Assembly (NCBI GenBank): GCA_037447215.1
Contig: JBBIHB010000013.1
Span: 1 to 64,000 of the forward strand
Origin: UBA1413 sp037447215
Lineage (GTDB): Bacteria; Bacteroidota; Bacteroidia; Bacteroidales; Prolixibacteraceae
DNA: 64,000 nucleotides
Direction of reading: 5' to 3'
Shown: positions 8,106 through 18,756 of the stretch, piece after piece
Numbering within the stretch: the first letter of the stretch is position 1
Layout of the letters: every line of letters starts with the position of its first letter
Notes under the pieces: generated by a model
The model's input: only the letters and a program-made list of their open reading frames with translations
Databases searched by the model: none
Told to the model about the DNA's origin: nothing
Translations under genes and position numbers: made by a program

Positions 8106-10727
8106 CTAAAGCGAAAACCAATAGCTAAATTTAACCATGAAAGCATTTTCGGGTTTTATTTTCGCTAAGCTTCCAAGACTTTTAAAAATATTCGGGTCGA
8201 AATCGCTGTCATATTTCGAGCGGTTATGGGTCCAAACCAGGTACAGGGTCGAACCGGCTTTGTATTCCCACCGCAATACAAAATTCGAACGCAACTCCCT
8301 GAAATTAAAATCAGGGTTTCTGATACTGAAATCAACTATACCGTCGCTGTTTTCATCTAAGTTATACCTACCATTGGTTTCATTAATAATGTTAAGAGGC
8401 GAATACCTTACGTTTACATCACGGGCAAGGTTCTCATTAACATTATAAAGGTTGAAAAACTTTCCAACTGATGCATATGGGCTTGCATAAAGTTGAAACG
8501 ACAATTCGGGGGTTGCAAAATATTCGGCACGAAATGTATTGTAGAAAGTTTTTCGTTCGAGTTTTCCGGTTATATACCTGGTTTTACCACCTAAATTAGC
8601 ACGTTGGGCTACATATTGATTATTGTCTGTTAAATCTTCGTAATAACTTCGTGATGAGACATTAAACCAGTTACTGATTTTCCATCGGAGAAAAAAGGTA
8701 TAGTCGATAGATCCCCCAATATTGTTATCCACCCATTTTTTATCTGCTCCTACTCCTAGAAAAAGTTTACTGGAACTGTTTGTTTGCAGAAAAATTTCAC
8801 TGATTGTAAACGGATCGATCCTAAGCGAAGGGCCTCCTCTTAACTGGCGGGTATCAATCCTCCCGAAATTCCGAACAAAATCGAGGTGAAGGTTCCAAAG
8901 ATTGCTGAATTTCAGGTAACCATGCAGATTGAGGTGTGTATTCAGGTTTTCTCGACCAAACGACCAGTCGTTACGTTCTTCGAGGATAATGTAATAATTT
9001 CGGATAATGCCTTTGGGTTGATTAACCTGGTAACGGAGATTAACCCTTTGGGTAATGATATCGGCTTCGCGCAGGTAACCAAGGTCATTGAGGTCAACAC
9101 CAGGGGAACGCCAGCTTATTGTACCGGTAGCCCTGAATTTTCCACTTTGCTTTCCTCCACTGAATTGACCGCCCCATCCATTTAATGTTGTAGCATCGGG
9201 ATTAAATTCAAGGTGATTGGCATCGGTCCGTTGAAACAGGTGACGGCTGGTAAGCTGCAAAGCTGAAATAGCACCGGGACTACCCGCTATACTTGAATAA
9301 AAAGTTTTCAGATCAACATAATATTTTCGGTTAAGCCAATTATGCTGAAAGTCTAATCCTCCAACCCACGATTTATCAGGTAAAAATTTTAAATGTTCAT
9401 CGTGGATAGATCGAAGGGTTGATGTTACCATTCCCCCTATAATTGTATTTCCTTTATTGATATCCTGCTTTAGGCGGCCTATAAAATAATTGGTATAGGG
9501 TTCAACTTTCTCACGTCTGTTTTCCTCCGTCCCTGATATTTCAGCAAATTCGTTTGAAGTCATACTGTTAACCACACCAACTGAAAGTCCCTTTTCATTT
9601 TTACCTGTTAATTTCAAGGCATTGAGGATAGTGGTCCCGGTAGGTAAAATAACCGTTTCCCCTTCATTTAGAAGGGGGTAATGTGAAGGTGCATGACCTA
9701 TTCTTCTCGAATAAAATAACTTATCACGCCCTACTGAAAAGTCAAGGATTGAATTGCCTTCAAGAAAAAAAGGCCTCTTTTCATCATAAAAAACTTCATA
9801 CGAAGTAAGGTTCAATTCCGATGGGTCGGCTTCAACCTGGCCGAAATCGGGAAGAACCGTAAAGTCGAGGGTAAAGTTTGAAGTTAGTCCAACCTTGCCA
9901 TCCACGCCATATCCAAATCGTTCATTTTTTGGTCCTCCCGGAATATACCTTCCTGCAACAAACGGCATTATTTCGATGTGACGTTTCCGCTTTATTCCTT
10001 TAATTCCATGCAGTTCACCAAAAATATAAACCATTGCAGGTGCGTCAATCGGGATCAGTTTCCATTGGTCTTCTTCATCAAGGCGATCAATCCATCGCCA
10101 GATATGCATTCCCCATATATGCTCCTCATTTTCACTGAAGCGCAACTGGCTGAAAGGTATTCGCATTTCAACTGTCCAGGCAGAATCTTCAATATGTGCT
10201 ATTCCTTCCCATACTGCATCCCAGTTTGTGTCCCATTCATAAGCTCCCCTGTGGACAAGGTCAACTTTCTGCCCTGCTGCGGTTATGTTAAATTCGAAGG
10301 CTGTGGTTTTATCGTAATAGGTATCCAGTGCAATACCAGCAATATCGCCTGATGTAAAATCGTCACGCCGGCCAAGTATCGGACTTATTTTTTTTGGTTC
10401 ATTATCGTAACATCTGATTGCAACATATAAATTATCGTCGTTATACAAAATTTTTACTTCGGTTTTTTGAGAAGGTTCCCTCCCCTGCTGCGGTTGTTGT
10501 TGTATGAAATTGCCATCCCAATATCCTTCGGTTAACCAGCACTTATCATCCAGCTTCCCATCAATACGTGGTTTATTTACAATACGTTGTGATGTATAAA
10601 CACGTTTGTGGCTTGCATGAAAATTGACAAGTGAATCGGTCGATAAAGTGTAATTATAGTGCTGCCCCATTGCAGGTACTGAAAGCCAAACAACAAAGAA
10701 AAGTATATGAAGTTTGATTAGCCTCAT
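8106..10727 (-). CDS. DUF5916 outer-membrane protein with CBM9-like N-terminal domain
   Basis: Secreted protein of 873 residues. A signal peptide covers about residues 1-21 (ending VPAMGQ). The next ~200 residues resemble the family 9 carbohydrate-binding-like domain (PRIDGKLDDKCW, YNDDNLYVAIRCYDNEP). The remainder is the DUF5916 region, with many alternating aromatic/polar strands and a terminal aromatic residue (FSYWFSL), as in an outer-membrane beta-barrel. The function of this widespread Bacteroidota family is not established; a role in surface glycan or peptide handling is only inference. The MATE gene follows 24 nt later on the same strand but with its own promoter box. Confidence 0.85.
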   Translation of the reverse strand: MRLIKLHILFFVVWLSVPAMGQHYNYTLSTDSLVNFHASHKRVYTSQRIVNKPRIDGKLDDKCWLTEGYWDGNFIQQQPQQGREPSQKTEVKILYNDDNLYVAIRCYDNEPKKISPILGRRDDFTSGDIAGIALDTYYDKTTAFEFNITAAGQKVDLVHRGAYEWDTNWDAVWEGIAHIEDSAWTVEMRIPFSQLRFSENEEHIWGMHIWRWIDRLDEEDQWKLIPIDAPAMVYIFGELHGIKGIKRKRHIEIMPFVAGRYIPGGPKNERFGYGVDGKVGLTSNFTLDFTVLPDFGQVEADPSELNLTSYEVFYDEKRPFFLEGNSILDFSVGRDKLFYSRRIGHAPSHYPLLNEGETVILPTGTTILNALKLTGKNEKGLSVGVVNSMTSNEFAEISGTEENRREKVEPYTNYFIGRLKQDINKGNTIIGGMVTSTLRSIHDEHLKFLPDKSWVGGLDFQHNWLNRKYYVDLKTFYSSIAGSPGAISALQLTSRHLFQRTDANHLEFNPDATTLNGWGGQFSGGKQSGKFRATGTISWRSPGVDLNDLGYLREADIITQRVNLRYQVNQPKGIIRNYYIILEERNDWSFGRENLNTHLNLHGYLKFSNLWNLHLDFVRNFGRIDTRQLRGGPSLRIDPFTISEIFLQTNSSSKLFLGVGADKKWVDNNIGGSIDYTFFLRWKISNWFNVSSRSYYEDLTDNNQYVAQRANLGGKTRYITGKLERKTFYNTFRAEYFATPELSFQLYASPYASVGKFFNLYNVNENLARDVNVRYSPLNIINETNGRYNLDENSDGIVDFSIRNPDFNFRELRSNFVLRWEYKAGSTLYLVWTHNRSKYDSDFDPNIFKSLGSLAKIKPENAFMVKFSYWFSL

Positions 10728-10749
10728 GTTAAGGAATCTTTTAGGTTTT

Positions 10750-10757
10750 CAAAAATA
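10750..10757 (-). promoter_or_regulatory. -7 promoter box for the DUF5916 gene
   Basis: Minus-strand TATTTTTG fits TAnnTTTG, about 22 nt before the ATG at 10727. The rest of the 10728-10940 divergent gap is very A/T-rich and shows no other clear element. Confidence 0.4.
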
Positions 10758-10940
10758 TAAAAATTTAAAAAGTTGAAACTATTCATTCAAAAAAAATTAT
10801 AAAAATTCATTCAGGAATTTTATTTTGTGTTAATTTTCAATTATGAACCATAAAAGACATAACCTATCCGCTTATCTTTTGAACATTTTTATACTTTCAC
10901 AGCTTGAAAAATTAACAAAACTAAAAATCTGATTTTGTTC

Positions 10941-12446
10941 ATGAAGCAAATCAAGAAAATTCTTGTTGCAAACCGGGGTGAGATAGCTATCCGTGTAATG
11001 CGCACATGCCGCGAGATGGGAATAATAACAGCAGCAGTTTATTCAGAAGCCGACCGTACTTCACTGCACTTAAGATATGCAAACGAGGCATATTTTATCG
11101 GGGCTGCCCCTTCGTCGGAAAGTTATCTGAATATTGACAGGATTTTAGATGCTGCAAAAAAGAGTGGCGCCGATGCCATTCATCCCGGATATGGTTTTTT
11201 ATCGGAGAATCCGAATTTTGCCAGGCGATGTGCCGAAGAAGGTATAATATTTATTGGGCCATCGGCTGAAGTTATGGTCACAATGGGTGACAAGATCAGG
11301 GCCCGAGAGGCCATGAAAAAAGCTGGAATTCAAGTGGTTCCAGGCACCGAAGGAAGCATATCTGATGAAAAAGAAGCTCTTGAAGTTATCCACACAATAG
11401 GGCTTCCGGTTATGATAAAAGCAGCAGCAGGGGGCGGAGGAAAGGGAATGCGATTGGTGCACCACGAATCCGACATCGAAAAATCGCTCAGGGCAGCTCG
11501 CTCCGAAGCGATGGCGGCTTTCGGCGACGATGCTGTTTATATTGAAAAATACATAACCTCACCGCACCATATCGAGTTTCAGATTTTAATGGACAGCCAC
11601 GGCAATGCAGTACATCTTTTCGAACGTGAATGTTCGGTGCAGCGCCGCCATCAGAAAATGATTGAAGAAACCCCATCGCCGCTCATGACTCCAGAACTTA
11701 GAAAGATTATGGGCGATACAGCGGTTGCAGCTGCAAAATCGGTAAATTATCTTGGTGCAGGCACCATCGAATTCCTGGTTGATAACGATCTGAACTACTA
11801 TTTTTTGGAAATGAACACCCGCCTCCAGGTAGAGCACCCCATAACCGAACAGGTTACGGGCATTGACCTTGTAAAACAACAGATAAAAATTGCCGAAGGG
11901 AAACCGCTATCTTTCACTCAAGATGAACTGGTTCAAAGGGGACATGCCATTGAATGCCGGATCAATGCCGAAGACCCAGACAATAATTTTATGCCTGCTC
12001 CAGGAAAAGTTCACAAAATTAAAGAACCTTCCGGTTTAGGTATACGTATCGACGGCTATGTTTACGAAGGATATGAAATACCCATTTACTACGATTCGAT
12101 GATATCAAAGCTGATTGTATGGGGCAAAACCAGGCAAATAGCCATTGAAAGAATGCGCAGGGCACTATTTGAATACAAAATCACAGGGGTTAAAACTTCT
12201 GTTAAGTTCCTCGAAAGAATTATGGAAACACCCGATTTTTATAAAGGGAAATACGATACCCATTTCATCGAAAAAAACAGGGATATACTTATGCGTGAAA
12301 TTGAGGTAAGCCGGGAAATTGAAGACATGGTAATAATTTCGGCATACATTGATTACCTCGAAAGGATATCGAAAGTATATTCTTCCAAAGAGTTCCAACC
12401 GGTACAGAGCCGATGGAAGAAATCACCACAAATCCTTCATTTTTAA
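10941..12446 (+). CDS. Acyl-CoA carboxylase, biotin carboxylase subunit
   Basis: ATP-grasp biotin carboxylase of about 501 residues, which carboxylates biotin on the carrier protein with bicarbonate and ATP. Family features visible: N-terminal KILVANRGEIAIRVMR, the glycine loop AAAGGGGKGMRLV, ECSVQRRHQK, and the catalytic EMNTRLQVEHPITE. A TTG two codons earlier is open, but ATG at 10941 gives the normal N-terminus. Carrier and carboxyltransferase genes follow 9 and 11 nt apart, so the trio forms one enzyme, more like propionyl-CoA/acyl-CoA carboxylase than fatty-acid ACC because the transferase is a single-chain PccB type. Confidence 0.94.
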   Translation: MKQIKKILVANRGEIAIRVMRTCREMGIITAAVYSEADRTSLHLRYANEAYFIGAAPSSESYLNIDRILDAAKKSGADAIHPGYGFLSENPNFARRCAEEGIIFIGPSAEVMVTMGDKIRAREAMKKAGIQVVPGTEGSISDEKEALEVIHTIGLPVMIKAAAGGGGKGMRLVHHESDIEKSLRAARSEAMAAFGDDAVYIEKYITSPHHIEFQILMDSHGNAVHLFERECSVQRRHQKMIEETPSPLMTPELRKIMGDTAVAAAKSVNYLGAGTIEFLVDNDLNYYFLEMNTRLQVEHPITEQVTGIDLVKQQIKIAEGKPLSFTQDELVQRGHAIECRINAEDPDNNFMPAPGKVHKIKEPSGLGIRIDGYVYEGYEIPIYYDSMISKLIVWGKTRQIAIERMRRALFEYKITGVKTSVKFLERIMETPDFYKGKYDTHFIEKNRDILMREIEVSREIEDMVIISAYIDYLERISKVYSSKEFQPVQSRWKKSPQILHF

Positions 12447-12455
12447 ACTATCAAT

Positions 12456-12965
12456 ATGTCAGTCGAAATTAAACTTAACAACCGTTATGCCCGGGTTGAG
12501 TTATTGAGTCAGGAAAATAACCTGCTAAAAATTAAAGTGGACGATATCGTTTACAATATTGACCTTATGCATACCAATGACGGTACTTTTTCTATCATTG
12601 AAAATAACCGCAGCCACGACATTGAGTTGGTTCCACTCGAACAGCCCAAAAAATACCTTGGCTACACCCTCTATAAAACTTTTGATGTTGAAGTGATTGA
12701 TGCCGAAACCAGATATTTAATAGATCGCCTGGGCGGGCAACTCGATTCGGGAGAGAAATATATTACATCTCCCATGCCTGGCAAAGTAGTTCGGGTAATG
12801 GTAAAAGAAGGACAGGAAGTAAAAAAAGGCGAAAATGTTATTATCCTTTCGGCCATGAAAATGGAAAGTGAATACAAATCGGCTGTTGACGGGGTTGTGA
12901 GTAAAATTCATGTGCTAGATGGCGATACAGTTGAAGGAAATCAGGTATTAATCGAAATCGAATAA
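12456..12965 (+). CDS. Biotin carboxyl carrier protein of acyl-CoA carboxylase
   Basis: 169-residue carrier that shuttles carboxybiotin between the two flanking subunits. The C-terminal ~75 residues form the biotinyl/lipoyl domain with SPMPGKVVRVMVKEGQ and the biotinylation motif AMKM; the target is Lys135. The N-terminal ~100 residues are a Bacteroidota-type linker and beta-rich segment, not the Pro/Ala-rich linker of E. coli AccB. The gene lies between biotin carboxylase and carboxyltransferase genes. Confidence 0.93.
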   Translation: MSVEIKLNNRYARVELLSQENNLLKIKVDDIVYNIDLMHTNDGTFSIIENNRSHDIELVPLEQPKKYLGYTLYKTFDVEVIDAETRYLIDRLGGQLDSGEKYITSPMPGKVVRVMVKEGQEVKKGENVIILSAMKMESEYKSAVDGVVSKIHVLDGDTVEGNQVLIEIE

Positions 12966-12976
12966 TTACTCAGATT

Positions 12977-14512
12977 ATGGATTTAAAACAAAAACGTACA
13001 CTGCTCGAGGAAATGAATCAGTCGGCAGAATCAGGCGGAGGCCAGGAAAGAATCGACAAACAACATGCCCAAGGGAAAAAAACAGCTCGCGAAAGGATAA
13101 CCAGCCTGCTCGATCCGGGTACTTTTAATGAAATTGATAAGCTTGTAACCCACCGGAATTATGATTTCGGAATGGAAAAGAAAAAAATTCTCGGTGACGG
13201 GGTCGTGACAGGATATGGAAAAATAAATGGCCGCCTGGTTTATGTATTTGCACAAGATTTTACTGTGTTCGGAGGAACGCTCAGTCGTGCCAATGCCGAC
13301 AAAATTGTTAAAATACAGGAACTTTCCCTTAAAATGGGTGCTCCGGTCATAGGATTAAACGATTCGGGTGGTGCACGTATCCAGGAGGGAGTTGAAAGCC
13401 TTGCCGGATATGCCGACATATTTTATAATAATGTAATGTCATCAGGGGTAGTTCCACAAATTTCGGTTATACTTGGCCCATGTGCCGGGGGAGCAGTTTA
13501 CTCTCCTGCCCTAACCGATTTTATATTTATGGTTAAGGGAACCAGTCATATGTTTGTAACCGGTCCCGATGTCATAAAAACTGTTACTCACGAAGATGTT
13601 TCGAAGGAGGAGTTAGGTGGTGCCGTTACCCACAGTTCGAAAAGCGGAGTAGCACATTTTGTTGGCAAAGACGAAGACCAGACTTTTCAAATGGTTCGTG
13701 AGCTCGTTAGTTTCCTGCCATCCAACAATATGGAAGACCCACCTGTAAAAACCACCATCGACCCCTCTGACCGAGAGGATGCTTCCCTACAGGATGTAGT
13801 TCCGTCCGATCCGAACAAACCATATGATATGCACGACATCATCCAAAAGGTGATCGATAATAAACATTTCCTTGAGGTTCAGCCAAATTATGCGCAGAAT
13901 ATTATTGTAGGTTTTGCACGCTTTGCCGGAAAATCAGTTGGAATTGTAGCCAATCAGCCTGCTCACCTTGCTGGTGTTCTCGATATCAATTCATCGATAA
14001 AAGCCGCCAGGTTTGTTCGCTTCTGCGATGCTTTCAACCTCCCTTTGGTTTCCTTTGTTGATGTACCTGGGTTCCTTCCTGGTACAAGTCAGGAGTTTGG
14101 AGGAATTATTAAACATGGAGCTAAATTGCTTTATGCTTTTTGCGAAGCTACTGTTCCAAAAATTACCGTTATTACCCGCAAAGCATATGGAGGGGCCTAC
14201 GATGTGATGTCGAGCAAACACATTGGCGCCGATGTTAATCTGGCATACCCCACCGCCGAAATTGCGGTTATGGGCCCCGAAGGTGCAATCAACATCCTTC
14301 GCCGCGACATTGATTCGCCCGAGGAGAAAGCTAAAGCCGTTCAGGAATACCGCGATACTTTTGCAAACCCTTATAAGGCTGCTGCCTTAGGATATATCGA
14401 TGAAATTATCAACCCACAGGAAACCCGTAAAAAGATAATTACCGCACTGGAAATGACCCATAACAAAAGAAAAAACAACCCTGTCCGAAAGCATGGGAAT
14501 ATTCCTTTGTAA
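12977..14512 (+). CDS. Acyl-CoA carboxylase beta subunit (carboxyltransferase, PccB/MmdA type)
   Basis: Carboxyltransferase of 511 residues, with N- and C-terminal crotonase-like domains on one chain as in propionyl-CoA carboxylase beta and methylmalonyl-CoA decarboxylase alpha. Visible: GARIQEGVESLAGYADIF, the oxyanion-hole stretch GPCAGGAVYSPALTDF, and the second-domain RKAYGGAYDVMSSKHIGAD. With the two preceding genes it forms a complete soluble biotin enzyme; no decarboxylase membrane subunits (MmdB) are nearby, which favours carboxylase over Na+-pump decarboxylase. The likely substrate is propionyl-CoA, but the sequence alone does not prove it. Confidence 0.93.
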   Translation: MDLKQKRTLLEEMNQSAESGGGQERIDKQHAQGKKTARERITSLLDPGTFNEIDKLVTHRNYDFGMEKKKILGDGVVTGYGKINGRLVYVFAQDFTVFGGTLSRANADKIVKIQELSLKMGAPVIGLNDSGGARIQEGVESLAGYADIFYNNVMSSGVVPQISVILGPCAGGAVYSPALTDFIFMVKGTSHMFVTGPDVIKTVTHEDVSKEELGGAVTHSSKSGVAHFVGKDEDQTFQMVRELVSFLPSNNMEDPPVKTTIDPSDREDASLQDVVPSDPNKPYDMHDIIQKVIDNKHFLEVQPNYAQNIIVGFARFAGKSVGIVANQPAHLAGVLDINSSIKAARFVRFCDAFNLPLVSFVDVPGFLPGTSQEFGGIIKHGAKLLYAFCEATVPKITVITRKAYGGAYDVMSSKHIGADVNLAYPTAEIAVMGPEGAINILRRDIDSPEEKAKAVQEYRDTFANPYKAAALGYIDEIINPQETRKKIITALEMTHNKRKNNPVRKHGNIPL

Positions 14513-14557
14513 AAGGTTAAAGGAGAAAGTGTAAAGCTCATAAAATGTAACTAATAA

Positions 14558-16875
14558 TTACTTTTTATATTTCTTTACACGATTGTCGTTAATTACTCCG
14601 CTCCAATTTAAGCCAAAGCCGAAATCGTAACGGTTACCCTGTGTGTCGGTGTAAACTTTCATATCGTGTGGAACATCTTCAAATTGTTCTTCAACTGTTT
14701 GCATATTGGCAGGCATCTGCATAGGAAGCAAGGCTGAAGGTTCTACAACACCGGTAAGCAATTCGAAAATAGCCTGATCCTGTACCTGAAAATGGGCAAG
14801 TATTGCTTTTGAATGAGGTTCAATTTCGCTGAAAACCATGGGATTCGACAGATTCGCTACGATTAACACAGGTTTTCCTCTCATCAGCGAATAGGTTTCG
14901 TTAACTATTTTCAAATCGGTTGTATTGGAAGCTGTAACTCTTTTGCCCTTATAACTTCGGTTTGTAAAATTTTCGAACGGGCTACCTCCGGCCAGGCTGG
15001 TGTCGCGGGCATTTGCTGCCGTATATGGTCCGAATTGCAAACTTATAGGCACATAACCATTTCCCCCTGATTTTAAGTCCTCCAAATCATAGCCGGTCAT
15101 CCCTTCGGGGCTTTTTACAAACACGATTGCAACATCTGCGGCTTCGGGCGATTCTGCAATCCCGAAATATTTGCCAGCAATTTCAATATTTACCGGATAT
15201 TCCCATCGTTCAGGTGAAATGTTGCCAAACCAATCGCGACCTTGTGCTACATAACGTTTGGGAATATAAACCTTAATACCTTTTTGGAGCGGTAGTGTTT
15301 GATCCTGGTTTTTCAATAATACAATCGATTTTAATTGNNNNNNNNNNAACCCGCCTGCATAAATTCGGGATTTCCAACTGTAGTTATGGTTTCTTCAATA
15401 TCAAGATAAGGGTTTTCAAATAAGCCAACATTGAAAATATTACGCAGCAACCTGACTGCTGACTGTTCGAACCGCTTTCGCATGAATTCCTCTCCATGTT
15501 CAGCAACGCCCATCCGGTAGGCTTCAATTACCGGTCCGGCCAAATTGTTACCACCAAACTGGTCAACCCCGGCCATAATAACTTTATAGTGCCTTTCGAC
15601 AATTGATAAATCTTCAACGCCCCAGGGTTTTCCCTGAAAAACATCTACACTGGCTACATCGCCTGTTATCAGCCAATCGGTACATACCACCCCATCATAA
15701 CCATATTTTTCTCTCAGAAGGTCATTGATAATATATTTGCTGAATCCATTGGCAACATTTTCCCCATAAACTGTATCCTGATTCCACGAAATGGTATAGT
15801 AAGGCATTACTGCCGTTGCCATTTTTGTTTTCCCTTTTAGCTTAAATGCCCCTTCGGTAAATGGGTTCAGATGGTCATTGATGTTATTCCCCGGATAAAC
15901 AGCAAATGCGCCATAGCCGAAATGACCATCCCGGCCACCTTCTTCGGGGCCTCCTCCAGGCCAATGCTTAACCATTGCATTTACACTATGGTAGCCCCAT
16001 CCGCCAAATATGGCAGCACTTCCTTCCGAAGTCTGAAATCCATCCACATAGGCTCTGGCCATATCGGCAGCAAGGTTTGGGTCTTCCCCAAAGGTTCCAC
16101 TGAAACGGTTCCATCGGGGTTCTGTAGCCAGGTCAATTTGTGGCGAAAGGGCTGTAGTTATCCCTAAAGCCCTGTATTCACGTGATGCAATTTTCCCAAA
16201 CTTTTCCACAAGTTCGGTTTCGAATGTGGCTGCCAGCCCCAATAAACCCGGCCACATGGAAATTTTCCCACCTGCACCGAAATTATACTCGGCGCTGCTT
16301 TCAGTTCCATGACGGGGATCGGAACTATTGTTGGCCGGAATGCCTAAGCCTAAGCCTTCGACCAGCGCTTGAATTTCGTTGTTCCACCTTGCCGAAACTT
16401 CGGGGCTTTGAACACGGGTAATCAAAATGTGCCGGAGATTATCTTCGGTCAGAAATTTTATTTGCTGATCGGTCAGTTTCCAGGGATCGGCCCCGCTTTC
16501 AGAAAATGGTAATCCATTATAGGTACCACCAAAAAGACCCCTGCTCTGTGCAGGTATTGCCTGATGACCACTATAAAGCATTAATCCGGCTATCTGTTCA
16601 ATGCTCATTTTGGAAGCAAGGTCCCTGGCCCGAATTTCAACTGGCAAACGCCAATCCTCATAATTATCCAGTTTTCCGTTTTTATTGAGATCTTTAAATG
16701 CAAATCCACGTTCAATTAAAAGGCTTATCCCCGAATTGGCCGAATATCCTAATGTCTGTCCACCTTTGTTGTGAACCATCCGAATACTACCTTTTTCAGT
16801 TTCGGTAAATTTGTTGGATTTGCAGGCGACTATAAAAATGAATAACGTAGTGCCAATCAATAAATTACGAGTCAT
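14558..16875 (-). CDS. Glycoside hydrolase family 3 lipoprotein, interrupted by an assembly gap
   Basis: One GH3 beta-glycosidase gene split by ten Ns. The upstream piece (16875 to 15348) starts with a lipoprotein signal, lipobox IVAC with Cys18, so the enzyme is probably membrane-anchored. It carries the (beta/alpha)8 domain: KHWPGGGPEEGGRDGHFG and the catalytic nucleophile Asp400 in YDGVVCTDWL. Beyond the gap, reading resumes as QLKSIVLLKNQDQTLPL, the usual GH3 link into the C-terminal domain (to 14558). The two halves together give roughly 770 residues, a normal length. The apparent frame break comes from the arbitrary ten-N filler, not from mutation. Likely removes terminal beta-linked sugars from oligosaccharides. 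Confidence 0.9.
15338..15347. other. Assembly gap (10 N)
   Basis: Ten unknown bases inside the GH3 gene. Keeping both GH3 halves in frame requires a true gap length of 3n+2 bases; ten does not satisfy this, so the filler length is arbitrary. Confidence 0.98.
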
Positions 16876-16923
16876 AATAATTTGGTTTTATCAAGTTGTA
16901 TTTCTATTCAAACGAAATTAATT

Positions 16924-16931
16924 CAAAATTA
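16924..16931 (-). promoter_or_regulatory. -7 promoter box for the GH3 gene
   Basis: Minus-strand TAATTTTG matches TAnnTTTG about 48 nt before the ATG at 16875. Confidence 0.35.
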
Positions 16932-16990
16932 TACTAATTTTTTGTTATTCTTGTAAAAAGATCAATAACTGATTTTAATATTAAAAAAAT

Positions 16991-18724
16991 ATGCGCAAAA
17001 CAGTTCTGTCAGTCCTATTGGCCTCAATAATGGTTATCCCTGCATTTGAGGCATTTTCATGTACCAATTATATGGTAACCAGGGGAGCATCTGCCGATGG
17101 TTCGACAATGGTTACTTATGCAGCCGATTCGCATATCCGCTATGGCGAATTATATTGGCGGCCGGCAGGAAAATGGCCGGAAGGTACCATGATCACGCTT
17201 TACGACCGGGGAACTGCAAAACCGCTCGGTCAGATTCCGCAGGCACCAGAAACCTACCAGGTTATCGGCTTTATGAACGAACACCAGGTAGCCATAGGCG
17301 AATCAACATTTGATGGACGTAAAGAATTGCACGACACCACCGGCATAGTAGATTACGGCAGTTTGATGTTCCTTGCTTTACAACGTTCAAAAACTGCCCG
17401 TGAAGCCATCAAAGTTATTGCCGATCTGATGGAAGAATACGGGTATGCCTCAACAGGTGAGTCGTTCTCTATTGGCGATCACAACGAAGTTTGGTATATG
17501 GAACTCATAGGAAAAGGTGTGGATATGCAAACCGACCATAAAACAAAACAAACCTTTAATGCCAACAAAGGGGCCGTATGGGTCGCTTTGCGTGTCCCCG
17601 ATGGTTATATCACTGCTCATGCCAATGCAGCCCGGATCACTAATTTTCCGCTTGCCGACGGAAAAAAATCGATCACCAGCCTCGAAATGGACAAATTATT
17701 TAATCCGGAGGTTGAAGTAATCTATAAACACGATATTATTTCGTTTGCCCGAAAAAAAGGTTATTTTTCAGGTACCGATAAGGAATTCAGTTTCAGTGAT
17801 GCTTATGCTCCGCTTGACTTTGGCGCAGCCCGGTTCTGTGATCTTAGGGTATGGGCTATGTTTAATGAAGTAAGCAGTGAAATGTCGAAGTTCTGGGATT
17901 ATGCCACCGGCCATATTTCGAAAGAACGCCTGCCGCTTTTTATCAAACCCAACCGGAAACTCACCCCACAGGACCTGATGGGTTTCAAACGCAATTATTT
18001 ACAGGGAACTGAACTCGATATGACGAAAGATGCCGGGGCCGGGCCTTTCGGGCTACCTTATCGTTGGAGGCCTCTTACCTGGGTATACAATAGTACTACC
18101 TATGTCAACGAAAGAGTTACCGTTACCCAGCAAACGGGATTTTCATTTATTGCACAAATGCGTAACTGGTTACCCGACCCAATCGGCGGTATTTTCTGGT
18201 TTGGCGTTGATGATGCCGGATCATCAGTTTATGTTCCTTTTTATTGCGGAATTACTCAGGTGCCCTATACTTTTGCCGAAGGGAACGGCGAAATGCTTAC
18301 TTATTCAGACAATGCTGCCTTCTGGGTATTTAACCGCGTTGCACATTTTATTTACCTTTTCTACGATCGTGTGATGCCCGATGTGAGAAAAGTGCAGCAG
18401 GAGCTCGAAAACCGTTTTGCTTCGTATGTACCAGCTATTGATGCAGCTGCCCTGAAATTGTATGAAACCAATCCGCAACTTGCACGAGAATTCATCACCG
18501 AATATTCAGTAACATCAGCAAACAATGCAGTTTACAGGTGGAAAGATCTGGGTGAGTTCTTATTGGTGAAATATCTCGATGGTAATGTAAAACAGGAAAA
18601 AGATGGCGAACTGCTCCGCAACCCTTGGGGATATCCCATGCCACCAAGGTTTCCTGGCTATCCCGAAAGTTGGAAAAGAAGAGTTGTTGAAGATACAGGA
18701 GAAAAGCTGAAGCAACCAAATTAA
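16991..18724 (+). CDS. Secreted C69 family dipeptidase
   Basis: Peptidase of 577 residues in the C69 (PepD-like) N-terminal nucleophile family. A hydrophobic leader (residues 1-23) ends right before Cys24 in SCTNYMVTRGASADGS; in this family the cysteine becomes the free N-terminal nucleophile after processing. Downstream GESFSIGDHNEVWYMELIGKG is the typical core. It probably hydrolyses dipeptides outside the cytoplasm. It is a stand-alone gene, divergent from GH3 and convergent with the histidine kinase. Confidence 0.9.
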   Translation: MRKTVLSVLLASIMVIPAFEAFSCTNYMVTRGASADGSTMVTYAADSHIRYGELYWRPAGKWPEGTMITLYDRGTAKPLGQIPQAPETYQVIGFMNEHQVAIGESTFDGRKELHDTTGIVDYGSLMFLALQRSKTAREAIKVIADLMEEYGYASTGESFSIGDHNEVWYMELIGKGVDMQTDHKTKQTFNANKGAVWVALRVPDGYITAHANAARITNFPLADGKKSITSLEMDKLFNPEVEVIYKHDIISFARKKGYFSGTDKEFSFSDAYAPLDFGAARFCDLRVWAMFNEVSSEMSKFWDYATGHISKERLPLFIKPNRKLTPQDLMGFKRNYLQGTELDMTKDAGAGPFGLPYRWRPLTWVYNSTTYVNERVTVTQQTGFSFIAQMRNWLPDPIGGIFWFGVDDAGSSVYVPFYCGITQVPYTFAEGNGEMLTYSDNAAFWVFNRVAHFIYLFYDRVMPDVRKVQQELENRFASYVPAIDAAALKLYETNPQLAREFITEYSVTSANNAVYRWKDLGEFLLVKYLDGNVKQEKDGELLRNPWGYPMPPRFPGYPESWKRRVVEDTGEKLKQPN

Positions 18725-18756
18725 AAGGTGTAAAAAGAATAATTGTCAGAGTATCT

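Noticed and set aside
15331..15347. Truncated GH3 gene with stop after the N run
   Set aside because: The stop is created by the arbitrary ten-N filler; the correct frame continues into the C-terminal domain.
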